Assembly: GCA_002365865.1 (NCBI GenBank)
Contig: DFAQ01000072.1
Span: forward strand, 8,222 to 34,339
Length of the DNA stretch: 26,118 nucleotides
Source: Pelotomaculum sp. UBA3102
GTDB lineage: Bacteria; Bacillota; Desulfotomaculia; Desulfotomaculales; Pelotomaculaceae
Direction: 5' to 3'
Shown here: piece after piece, positions 1-6,945 of the stretch
How the letters are laid out: every line of letters begins with the position of its first letter
How positions within the stretch are numbered: the first letter of the stretch is position 1
Notes under the pieces: model-generated
The model's database searches: none
The model's input: only the letters and a program-made list of their open reading frames with translations
What the model was told of the DNA's origin: nothing
Made by a program: the position numbers and the translations under genes

Positions 1-15
1 ACCTGCTTCTTTTAA

Positions 16-594
16 TTAACCGATCTCATATCCGGACGCAAATGCAGCTTGGTTCACTTCCAGCAGCCCGGCCCGGACCCGCCCGGCCAGCGCCTGCTCC
101 CATAACTCCTTTTTGATGGGCAGTTTTTTGGCCAGGATACCCAGGAGGACTATGTTTGCTGCTTTGGCACTGCCGCACTTCAGGGCCATATCGAGGGCTT
201 TCACCACCACGACATTCTTTGCGACAGAACGAATGTAGTCAATAATGCCGGCCGGGTATACCGCCGTCCCCGCCAGTACCGGAACCGGTGAAATCTCCTG
301 GTCGTTGATGATCACCGTCCCGCCCGGCTTTAAGAAAGGCAGGTGCCGGAGAGCCTCCAGCTTTTCAAAGGCCAGGATTATATCAGCACCGCCCCTGGTA
401 ATCAGCGGGGAGTAAACTTTTTCCCCCAGCCGCACCTGGGTGACCACGCTGCCGCCCCGCTGAGCCATCCCGTGTATTTCCGAAACTTTTATATCGTAAC
501 CGGCTTCCCGGGCCGCCCCTGCCAACACCCGGCTGGCGAGGATGGTACCCTGGCCGCCGACCCCGACCATCAAAATATCCACCGGTTTAAACAT
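16..594 (-). CDS. iorB: Indolepyruvate:ferredoxin oxidoreductase, beta subunit
   Basis: Small subunit of the oxygen-sensitive enzyme that oxidatively decarboxylates aryl pyruvates (indolepyruvate, phenylpyruvate) to aryl-acetyl-CoA and reduces ferredoxin in the cytoplasm. The N-terminal glycine-rich VGVGGQGTILASRVL stretch and the later HGMAQRGGSV motif are typical of the gamma-type domain of 2-oxoacid oxidoreductases; about 192 residues is normal for IorB. The open frame begins at an ATG at 600, but GGAGGAGG directly abuts that ATG, so the second in-frame ATG at 594, six bases after GGAGG, is the better start. Either way it overlaps the end of iorA, so translational coupling is expected. It is the last complete gene of the amino-acid catabolic run; whether the transcript continues past base 1 cannot be seen. 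Confidence 0.93.
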   Translation of the reverse strand: MFKPVDILMVGVGGQGTILASRVLAGAAREAGYDIKVSEIHGMAQRGGSVVTQVRLGEKVYSPLITRGGADIILAFEKLEALRHLPFLKPGGTVIINDQEISPVPVLAGTAVYPAGIIDYIRSVAKNVVVVKALDMALKCGSAKAANIVLLGILAKKLPIKKELWEQALAGRVRAGLLEVNQAAFASGYEIG

Positions 595-2356
595 TCTCAT
601 CCTCCTCCGGCACCAAGGCCCCTTCCTTGCAAACCTGGACGCACAGACTGCAACCGGTACAGGTAATGGGGTCTACCGAAGCGATCCCGTCCCTCAGGGA
701 AATAGCCGGACAGCCCAGGCGCACACAGAGTTTGCAGCCCTTGCATCTCTCCGGCTTCACCAGAATGGCTGATCCCGCCATCCGGGTCAAAAGAACGCAT
801 GGTCTATGTGCAATAATCACCGACGGTTCACCGGCCGCTGTTTCTTCCTGCACGGCCGCCGTAGTTTCAGCCAGGTTCAGAGGATCCACCGTCTTGACCC
901 GCCGCACCCCCAGGGCGCGCATCAGTGCCTCAAGATTTATTGCCGGAGCAGGCTCTCCCATCAGGGTGCTGCCGGTACCGGGATGGTGCTGGTGCCCGGT
1001 CATGGCGGTAGTACGGTTGTCCAGGATAATCACCGTGCCGGTACCTTTATTGTAAACCAGGTTCAAAATACCGGTAAGGCCCGAGTGCAGAAAAGTGGAA
1101 TCTCCGATCACGGCCACGGTCCGGGCGCCCATTTCCGGATTGGCCTTCGAAATACCGTGGGCGGCCCCGATACTGGCACCCATACAGACGGCAGAATCCA
1201 TTGCTGACAAAGGAGGCAGGCCGCCCAGCGTATAGCAGCCGATATCCCCGGTAACGGTCAGCTTAAGGCTCCGCAGAACGTGAAAGAGCCCTCTGTGCGG
1301 GCAACCCGGGCACATCACCGGGGGCCGGCCGGGAACCTCCGGCACCTCCCGCCCGGTCCGGCCTGCGGTTGCCTGATCACCGGCCGGTAAAATACCCGCT
1401 TCAATAAATTTTTGCGCAATAATTCCCGGATCCAATTCTCCCGTTTTCGGAATGATTTCACTGCCGGAAACTGCAAGCCCCATGGCCCGGACCTGTTCCT
1501 CGATGAAGGCGCCCAGTTCCTCAACCACAATTAGTTTTTCCACTCCGCCCGCAAACTCCCGGATCAGGGTTTCGGGCAAGGGATTGGTCATACCCAGTTT
1601 CAAAACGGAAGCTTCCGGCAGGACCTCCCGCACATACTGGTAGATAACGCCGCTGGTAATAATGCCCGTAGAGCGGTCCCGCCACTCAATACAGTTAACG
1701 GGTGTTTTTTGGGTGTATTCCTTAAGCCCTGTCAGGCGGTCTTCCAGTACCTCCCGCCGTAAACGGGCAAAGGCCGGCACCATCAAATATTTTTTTTCAT
1801 CCTTGACGTAAGGACGGAGCGCCCGTCCGGGCAACGGTTCTTTTAATTCCACAAAACTCTGGGAGTGGGCCACCCTGGTGGTAATCCTGAGCATAACCGG
1901 AAGATCAAATTCTTCACTTAGCTCCAGGGCCAGCCCCACCATATCCCTGGCTTCCCGGCTGTCACCCGGCTCCAGAAGAGGCACCCCGGCAAACCGGGCG
2001 TAATAACGGTTGTCCTGCTCGTTTTGCGAGCTGTGCATACCGGGATCATCGGCACAAACCAAAACCAACCCACCGTTTACACCGGTATAGGCCAGTGTAA
2101 AAAGCGGGTCGGCGGCCACATTCAACCCGACATGTTTCATGGCCACCATAGTGCGGGCGCCGGCCATAGACGCGCCGATGCCCACTTCCAGGGCAACTTT
2201 TTCATTCGGCGCCCATTCCGCATAAATCCCGGGATAACGGGCGAAGTTTTCCAGTACTTCGGTGCTGGGGGTTCCCGGATAGGCAGCAGCCACTTTTACC
2301 CCGTATTCATAGGCCCCTCTCGCGATCGCCTCGTTACCGGTAAGAAGTTCATTCAA
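587..2356 (-). CDS. iorA: Indolepyruvate:ferredoxin oxidoreductase, alpha subunit
   Basis: Catalytic thiamine-diphosphate subunit, 589 residues, normal for IorA. Domains in order: an N-terminal pyrimidine-binding domain (YPGTPSTEVLE near residue 30), a CPGCPH motif at 349-354, a TPP/Mg-binding GDS at 418-420 followed by an Asn-rich turn (LDNRTTAMTG), and a C-terminal ferredoxin-like domain with two 4Fe-4S motifs (Cys 538/541/544/549 and 566/569/572/576). All iron-sulfur cysteines are present, so the enzyme looks intact. The start is a TTG at 2356: GGAGGTGA lies six bases upstream, while the nearby ATG is out of frame. It sits 18 bases after paaK and overlaps iorB. The electron acceptor is expected to be ferredoxin. 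Confidence 0.95.
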   Translation of the reverse strand: MNELLTGNEAIARGAYEYGVKVAAAYPGTPSTEVLENFARYPGIYAEWAPNEKVALEVGIGASMAGARTMVAMKHVGLNVAADPLFTLAYTGVNGGLVLVCADDPGMHSSQNEQDNRYYARFAGVPLLEPGDSREARDMVGLALELSEEFDLPVMLRITTRVAHSQSFVELKEPLPGRALRPYVKDEKKYLMVPAFARLRREVLEDRLTGLKEYTQKTPVNCIEWRDRSTGIITSGVIYQYVREVLPEASVLKLGMTNPLPETLIREFAGGVEKLIVVEELGAFIEEQVRAMGLAVSGSEIIPKTGELDPGIIAQKFIEAGILPAGDQATAGRTGREVPEVPGRPPVMCPGCPHRGLFHVLRSLKLTVTGDIGCYTLGGLPPLSAMDSAVCMGASIGAAHGISKANPEMGARTVAVIGDSTFLHSGLTGILNLVYNKGTGTVIILDNRTTAMTGHQHHPGTGSTLMGEPAPAINLEALMRALGVRRVKTVDPLNLAETTAAVQEETAAGEPSVIIAHRPCVLLTRMAGSAILVKPERCKGCKLCVRLGCPAISLRDGIASVDPITCTGCSLCVQVCKEGALVPEEDENV

Positions 2357-2374
2357 TTAAGCTCACCTCCGCGT

Positions 2375-3688
2375 TTAATCCTGAACCCCGCCCTTCGACC
2401 GTTTGTCTATTACCCGCTTGGCCTTGCCGGTACTTCTTTCCAGGGATTTCGGCTCCAAAAGCCGGACCCGGGCCGACAGGGAAAGCACGCTGTAAAGCTT
2501 CCGGCGCACTTTTTCCTCCAGTACCTGCAGGTCGCGGAACTGCCCGGTAAATCTTTCCGGAACCGGCTCTACATGCACTTCTATATAATCCAGGAAACCT
2601 TTTTTATCGACGACAATCTGGTAATGAGGAGCGATATCCTCAATGCTCATCAGAACACTCTCGATCTGGGAAGGGAAAACATTGACCCCGGAAATAATCA
2701 ACATATCGTCGGTACGCCCCGTAACTTTGCGCATCCTGGTCGTAGTCCGGCCGCAGACGCACCTGTCCGGATACAACACCGAAATATCCCTGGTCCGGTA
2801 CCTGACCAAAGGCATTGCTTCCTTGGTCAGGGTGGTAATGACAATTTCACCTTCCTGGCCGTAATCCAGCGAGGCACCGGTTTCAGGATCAATCACCTCA
2901 AACAAAAAATGATCTTCCGCTATATGCATGCCGTTATTATGCCCGCACTCACCTGATGGTCCCGGCCCCATCACTTCACTCAGACCATAGTTGTCGGTCG
3001 CTTTCATACCCCAGGCTTTCTCCAGCTGGGTACGCATTTTTTCACTCCAGGCCTCCGACCCTAAAAGGCCCAGCCGCAAAGGCAGGGAGGCCGGGTCGAT
3101 ACCCATCTCGACGGCCACTTCGGCCAGGTGCAGGCAGTATGACGGGGTCCCCACCAGGGCCGTGGTCCCAAAATCCTTCATGAACATGATTTGCTTTTCC
3201 GAGTTGCCCGAGGATGCCGGCACAACCGTGGCACCCACCCGCTCCAGGCCGTAATGCAACCCGAAAGCACCGGTAAAAAGACCGTAGCCGAAGCTTACCT
3301 GGGCGATATCCTCGCTGGTCACCCCGGCCAGGGTGACCATACGTGCCACCAGTTCTACCCAGGTTTCCAGGTCCTTACGGCTGTAACCCACTACTATGGG
3401 CTTCCCGGTAGTACCGGAAGAGGCGTGCAGGCGCACCACCTGCTTCAAGGGCAGGGTAAATAATCCGTAAGGATAGTTGTCCCTGAGATGGTTCTTGACG
3501 GTGAAGGGAAACTTGCTGATGTCTTCAAGTTTTTCCAGGTCGGAAGGTTTAACTCCACAGGAGTCAAACCGGTCCCGGTAAAAAGGCACCCGCTGATACA
3601 CCCGGTTCAGGGTCTCCTTTAACCGGGTCAACTGCAATGCCCGCATCTCTTCCCTGTCCATACACTCGTAACGGGGATTCCAGATCAT
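2375..3688 (-). CDS. paaK: Phenylacetate-CoA ligase family (aryl-acid:CoA ligase, AMP-forming)
   Basis: Adenylate-forming acyl-CoA ligase of the PaaK family, 437 residues, the usual length. The ATP/phosphate loop SSGTTGKP is at 90-97; YGLSEVMGPGPSGEC, the YRTRD motif and the C-terminal hinge TGRTDDMLIISGVNVFPSQ are all present. In aerobes PaaK activates phenylacetate; beside iorAB and an aminotransferase in an anaerobe it may instead handle the aryl-acetyl-CoA made by IorAB, possibly in reverse to recover ATP from AMP and PPi (inference; direction cannot be read from sequence). The ATG has AAGGAAGTG upstream at suitable spacing. It is separated from the upstream aminotransferase by about 164 bases, unusually long for this otherwise tight operon. 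Confidence 0.92.
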   Translation of the reverse strand: MIWNPRYECMDREEMRALQLTRLKETLNRVYQRVPFYRDRFDSCGVKPSDLEKLEDISKFPFTVKNHLRDNYPYGLFTLPLKQVVRLHASSGTTGKPIVVGYSRKDLETWVELVARMVTLAGVTSEDIAQVSFGYGLFTGAFGLHYGLERVGATVVPASSGNSEKQIMFMKDFGTTALVGTPSYCLHLAEVAVEMGIDPASLPLRLGLLGSEAWSEKMRTQLEKAWGMKATDNYGLSEVMGPGPSGECGHNNGMHIAEDHFLFEVIDPETGASLDYGQEGEIVITTLTKEAMPLVRYRTRDISVLYPDRCVCGRTTTRMRKVTGRTDDMLIISGVNVFPSQIESVLMSIEDIAPHYQIVVDKKGFLDYIEVHVEPVPERFTGQFRDLQVLEEKVRRKLYSVLSLSARVRLLEPKSLERSTGKAKRVIDKRSKGGVQD

Positions 3689-3801
3689 CTCAATACACTT
3701 CCTTGTATCCGGTTCTCAAAACGAAAAATGACCGGTACGTAAAGATTTTGAGGCAAAATCATTGCCGTACAGGTCCTTGGCCATTCAACACGTAACTGCA
3801 A
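3685..3801 (-). CDS. Possible 38-residue small ORF between aminotransferase and paaK
   Basis: The gap between the two enzymes holds an uninterrupted frame that begins right after the aminotransferase stop codon (TAG, 3853-3855), in the same frame, and ends in a TGA that overlaps the paaK ATG as ATGA. A TTG at 3801 lies 11 bases after GGGAGG and would be its start. I recognise no family. The codon third positions are not clearly biased like those of the neighbouring genes, so it may be chance or a decayed gene; the ATGA overlap is the main argument for it. Confidence 0.2.
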   Translation of the reverse strand: MQLRVEWPRTCTAMILPQNLYVPVIFRFENRIQGSVLR

Positions 3802-3852
3802 TTTATTTCCGTCCTCCCGTTCTTCAAATAATTTTACCGTCGGTAGTTTATT

Positions 3853-5103
3853 CTATAAGGTTTGATAGATTCCTTCTTTTTTAGGCTCCTCACCTGTAAA
3901 GAAAGCCGTTAAAATTCTTCCGCCGCTTTCCCTGCGTTTTAAAAATCTACCCATCCGCCGCAGGGCTTCCGTCAGGTCTTCCACGGAAGCGGCATAAGAA
4001 CAGCGGACAAACCCTTCTCCCTGGTCACCGAAGGCATTACCGGGAACAACCGCCACTTTTTCTTCCTGCAAAAGCTCCTGGGCAAATTCCTCAGAGGACA
4101 TCCCGGTATTACTGATATCGGGGAAGGCATAAAATGCCCCGCGCGGTTCAAAACAAGGCAGCCCCATTTCCTGAAAACCCTGAAGCAACAGGCGGCGCCG
4201 GCGGTTATACTGCTCAACCATCCTTTGCATACCGGGCCTGCCGTTTTTTAAAGCCTCCAGAGCCGCCGCCTGGGCGGTAATAGGAGCGCAAAGCATGGTA
4301 TACTGGTGAATCTTCGTCATGGCCGAGATAAAATCCCGGTTTCCGGCCGCGTAACCAACCCGCCAGCCGGTCATGGCGTAGGATTTCGAAAACCCGTTCA
4401 GAAGAATCGTCCGGTCCCGCATACCGGGAAGGGCGGACACACAGGTATGTTCACCGCTATAAGTCAACCGGTCGTAAATCTCATCGGAAACTACGATCAG
4501 GTCATGCTTCCTGACCACCTCGGCAATTTCCAACAGGTGCTGCCGGTCGATGGTGGCACCGGTAGGGTTATTGGGGTAACACAGGACCAGCGCTTTGGTC
4601 CGGCTGGTAACGGCTTTTTCCACCATCCCGGCGGTTACCACGAAACCGTTTTCCGCTGACGTTTTCAGGTGTACCGGCCGGGCGCCCGCAAGTTTGGTTA
4701 CGGGTGCATAGGACACGTATGACGGTTCCGGGATTAAAACCTCGTCTCCCGGGCACAGTATGGTCCGCATGGCCAGGTCAAGGCCTTCACTTACTCCCAC
4801 CGTAATCAAAATTTCATTCCGGGGGTCAAAGACCACCCGGTAGGTTTCAGCCAGATACCGGGCTATTTCCTCTCTCAGCTCCAACATTCCTTTATTGGAA
4901 GTATACATGGTGTAACCCTTTTCGAGGGAATACACGCACGCTTCCCTGATATGCCAGGGGGTTACAAAATCCGGTTCGCCGACCCCCAGGGAAATAACCC
5001 CCTTCATTTCTGAAACCAGGTCGAAAAAACGCCTTATTCCGGAAAACGGGATCTCCTGCACCGAGGGATTAATACGGTCTTGCCATTTTCTCGGCGTTTT
5101 CAT
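3853..5103 (-). CDS. Class I/II PLP-dependent aminotransferase (aromatic/aspartate type)
   Basis: Fold-type I aminotransferase of 416 residues. Visible PLP-site residues: NNPTG (Asn179), SDEIY (Asp207, Tyr210), the Schiff-base lysine in SKSYAMTGWR (Lys240) and the carboxylate-binding Arg in GWRVGY (Arg248). The exact amino donor cannot be read from the sequence; the context (iorAB, paaK) favours an aromatic amino acid, giving the 2-oxoacid that IorAB oxidises. The ATG overlaps the lrp stop as ATGA; AGGAGG lies 14 bases upstream, longer than ideal, so coupling to lrp translation is likely. The C-terminus carries about 20 extra polar residues (GEEPKKEGIYQTL) beyond the usual family end. Alternative: alanine or branched-chain transaminase. 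Confidence 0.88.
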   Translation of the reverse strand: MKTPRKWQDRINPSVQEIPFSGIRRFFDLVSEMKGVISLGVGEPDFVTPWHIREACVYSLEKGYTMYTSNKGMLELREEIARYLAETYRVVFDPRNEILITVGVSEGLDLAMRTILCPGDEVLIPEPSYVSYAPVTKLAGARPVHLKTSAENGFVVTAGMVEKAVTSRTKALVLCYPNNPTGATIDRQHLLEIAEVVRKHDLIVVSDEIYDRLTYSGEHTCVSALPGMRDRTILLNGFSKSYAMTGWRVGYAAGNRDFISAMTKIHQYTMLCAPITAQAAALEALKNGRPGMQRMVEQYNRRRRLLLQGFQEMGLPCFEPRGAFYAFPDISNTGMSSEEFAQELLQEEKVAVVPGNAFGDQGEGFVRCSYAASVEDLTEALRRMGRFLKRRESGGRILTAFFTGEEPKKEGIYQTL

Positions 5104-5579
5104 GGTGTGATCATCAACCTCCTGTCTTCTTCCCCGTCTTCGACAATGGTACCCTGATGTTTATAGGTTTTAAGCACGAAATGAGTTGTAGTGCTCAACA
5201 CGTTCTCCAGTAAAGCCAGTTTTTGTGAAACAAACTCCGCCACCTCTTTTAAGGTATTCCCTTGAACCAGGACTAACAGGTCGTAGGTGCCGGATACCAG
5301 GCGCACGGTTCTTACTTCCGGAAAACGGTAAACGCGTTCCGCCACCGCGTCAAACCCCACCTCGCGCTGCGGGCTGATCTTTACTTCAATCAGGGCGGTA
5401 ACCTTTTCTTCGCCCACCTTATCCCAGTTAACCAAGGTGAAATAACCAAGGATGACCTTTTTCTCTTCCAAATCTTTTATGATCCCGGCCACGGTTTTTT
5501 CTTCCAGGTCAAGCATGGCTGCTATCTGCCGGGGAGTAAGCCGGGCGTCATTTTCAAGCAGTTCCAAAATTTCCTTCAA
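5100..5579 (-). CDS. Lrp/AsnC-family transcriptional regulator
   Basis: A 159-residue feast/famine regulator: an N-terminal winged helix (residues about 1-55, LLENDARLTPRQIAAMLDL then VAGIIKDLEEKKVI) followed by an alpha/beta RAM ligand-binding domain (about 65-145) that normally binds an amino acid and sets the oligomeric state. The start is TTG at 5579 with GAGGGGG eight bases upstream; no competing ATG is in frame. It is the first gene after the T-box leader and overlaps the aminotransferase start, so it probably regulates the catabolic genes or itself in response to the amino acid being degraded (inference). Residues after about 145 (GEEDRRLMITP) form a short polar tail. Confidence 0.92.
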   Translation of the reverse strand: MKEILELLENDARLTPRQIAAMLDLEEKTVAGIIKDLEEKKVILGYFTLVNWDKVGEEKVTALIEVKISPQREVGFDAVAERVYRFPEVRTVRLVSGTYDLLVLVQGNTLKEVAEFVSQKLALLENVLSTTTHFVLKTYKHQGTIVEDGEEDRRLMITP

Positions 5580-5640
5580 AATGATATCCCCCTCTAAAAA
5601 AATTCCAATATATGAATCAATATTTTGCGTGCTCCCTAAA

Positions 5641-5682
5641 AAAACAAAAAAAACTTCACATCCCCGTAAAGGGACGGAAGTT
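5641..5682 (-). terminator. T-box regulated intrinsic terminator
   Basis: AACTTC pairs with GAAGTT (5652-5657 with 5677-5682), enclosing a further GC-rich stem, and is followed on the minus strand by a run of eight T. It starts just past the T-box core, as expected for the terminator that competes with the antiterminator. Confidence 0.85.
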
Positions 5683-5912
5683 TATCCGCGGTACCACCCA
5701 ATTTGAACCGGGCAACTAACTAAAAAATGCCCCGTTCCGCTCCAGCCTTTTAACGGGGGCAAACCGGCTGCGACTTACTTTCACGGAAAGGATTTCGGCC
5801 CGCGGCATCCGGGACGGCCCAGGCACTTTCTTCCGCCGGGCTTACACCATGCCCCGGCTCGCTGTGGATTAACAGCGCCATTCTTCCCCTTCATTGCCTT
5901 ACATAACAAATT
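5641..5912 (-). promoter_or_regulatory. T-box leader (tRNA-sensing riboswitch)
   Basis: The conserved T-box core GGGTGGTACCGCGG is at 5686-5699 (minus strand) immediately before a terminator. Upstream, a Stem I-like region carries the CAGCGAGCC element (near 5859), a GGTG distal loop, and a helix GGCGCU/AGUGCC. The variable base after UGG in the T-box is U, which predicts a tRNA with discriminator A (as in Phe, Tyr, Leu, Ile, Val or Ala, but not Trp, Ser or Gly). I could not fix the specifier codon: triplets in the UGGGCCG stretch just 3' of that helix are candidates but no register is convincing. Uncharged tRNA would favour antitermination into lrp, the aminotransferase and perhaps the downstream genes. 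Confidence 0.9.
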
Positions 5913-5918
5913 AAAGCA

Positions 5919-5947
5919 ATTATAGCACCGGCCGCTCCGGTTGTCAA
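5919..5947 (-). promoter_or_regulatory. Consensus sigma-A promoter for the T-box operon
   Basis: TTGACA at 5942-5947 and TATAAT at 5919-5924 (read on the minus strand), with exactly 17 bases between: a perfect consensus housekeeping promoter. The predicted start is near 5912, at the head of the T-box leader. A fully consensus promoter combined with leader attenuation implies that control is mainly after initiation. Confidence 0.88.
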
Positions 5948-6010
5948 CAAGAAAAATAACTATGTATTTCCAGATCCAGTCTGATAATTATTCCCACCGG
6001 CCGTTTAGCA

Positions 6011-6493
6011 TCAGCCTACCGGAAGTTTTTCTTTTTTTGCTTCCAGGTAGACCACTATATTGGTATCTATTACCACCAGCTTTACCTTTAACCGGTAACC
6101 GGCGCCTTCGGCTTCCACTACGCGGTTGTCAACAATTTGCGGTACCAGCAGGTGGTTGAGCTCTTTTACCTCCTGCCCCTTAACCGGTTCAAGCCACTCC
6201 CGCACCTGTTTGTCCAGGACCGGGAGCACAGCACTTTCCTCAAGCGCCGTCATATTTTCACCGGTAATCGTAATATTCGTCTCCACACCGGTGACGACTT
6301 CTTTTTCCCTTGCTCCCATGCTCTGCTTCAGGTGATTCAAATCGTCCTCGCAAAGCTCCAATTGCCGGCATAAAAGTTCGTTTGCATACTTCAGCTTATC
6401 TATCTGCCTGCCGATAATTACGGTTAAAAAAACACCTCCCAACAGCATGCCGATGACCAAAAAAGCCGCCAGGCGAAAAATATCTTTTCTCAT
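6011..6493 (-). CDS. YtrI-like sporulation membrane protein (probable)
   Basis: 160 residues: a charged N-terminus (MRKDIFR), one membrane helix (about residues 8-28), then a heptad-like helical segment (about 30-60, DKLKYANELLCRQLELCEDDL) and a mixed soluble domain ending in a strand-rich tail. The ATG follows GGAGGGG at good spacing and overlaps the upstream ytrH-like gene as ATGA. In Bacillus subtilis ytrH is followed by ytrI, a protein of similar size with one N-terminal membrane segment; assignment rests on position, length and topology, not on a motif I can verify. Expected in the mother cell during sporulation if the homology holds. Stop TGA is followed by about 65 bases before the T-box promoter, with no clear terminator. 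Confidence 0.6.
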   Translation of the reverse strand: MRKDIFRLAAFLVIGMLLGGVFLTVIIGRQIDKLKYANELLCRQLELCEDDLNHLKQSMGAREKEVVTGVETNITITGENMTALEESAVLPVLDKQVREWLEPVKGQEVKELNHLLVPQIVDNRVVEAEGAGYRLKVKLVVIDTNIVVYLEAKKEKLPVG

Positions 6494-6813
6494 TTTTCCC
6501 CTCCGGCCAGCGCCAGGATGATTAAGTGGCCCAAATGAGTTCCGGCCAGCGCCCCTACGATATAAAAGACCTGCTTAACCACCACCACAATTTCACCTTT
6601 TAAGATCCCCGATTCTAAAATTTCAATCGTGGAAAAAGTGCCTCCGATAGCGGTTACCACCGCCCAGATCTTGATTTCTCTGGCCAGCTTGAGCATAGTG
6701 TCCAGCGGCGGCTCGCGTACCATTATTGCCGCCAGGGAACCTGCCAGGACAGCCCCCAGCATTACGCCCATGGCGGTAAAAAAAATCAAGACAAAATTTT
6801 TTTCAAAGGACAT
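6490..6813 (-). CDS. ytrH: YtrH-family sporulation protein
   Basis: 107-residue integral membrane protein with three likely membrane segments (about 8-30, 48-66 and 78-102), rich in Gly/Ala, with the central stretch TAIGGTFSTIEILESGILKG and the ending YIVGALAGTHLGHLI that I associate with YtrH. In Bacillus this small membrane protein is made in the mother cell under sigma-E and is needed for efficient sporulation; its molecular role is unknown. The ATG has AAGGGG about nine bases upstream. It is the first gene of a two-gene unit with the YtrI-like gene. The 130-base AT-rich upstream region includes the ypeB terminator; I could not identify a convincing sigma-E promoter there. Confidence 0.82.
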   Translation of the reverse strand: MSFEKNFVLIFFTAMGVMLGAVLAGSLAAIMVREPPLDTMLKLAREIKIWAVVTAIGGTFSTIEILESGILKGEIVVVVKQVFYIVGALAGTHLGHLIILALAGGEK

Positions 6814-6884
6814 GGAATAATTCCCCTTGCTCCGGGCCGAGTTTTAATAAATATATATATTAACAAAATTTAGGATGTATTACT

Positions 6885-6923
6885 GAAAAAAATAAAGAAC
6901 CACCGCAAAACAACGGGGTTCTT
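6885..6923 (-). terminator. Intrinsic terminator after ypeB
   Basis: On the minus strand AAGAACC pairs with GGTTCTT (6917-6923 with 6895-6901), with an inner CCG/CGG, followed by a TATTTTTTT tract. It separates the sleB-ypeB unit from ytrH. Confidence 0.85.
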
Positions 6924-6945
6924 GATAAAACGTCAGGTAAAATAT

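Noticed and set aside
2024..2956. 310-codon plus-strand frame across iorA and paaK
   Set aside because: It lies opposite two certain genes, is rich in His, Pro, Gln and Arg, and has no family resemblance; it is an antisense shadow caused by codon bias.
3714..3752. CTCAAAA...TTTTGAG inverted repeat in the aminotransferase-paaK gap
   Set aside because: Seven-base arms with a 25-base loop and no T-tract; too weak to call as terminator or operator.
3853..3855. Readthrough of the aminotransferase TAG as pyrrolysine
   Set aside because: The frame stays open after TAG, but the enzyme is already complete, the extension resembles no known domain, and nothing in the window suggests pyrrolysine use.
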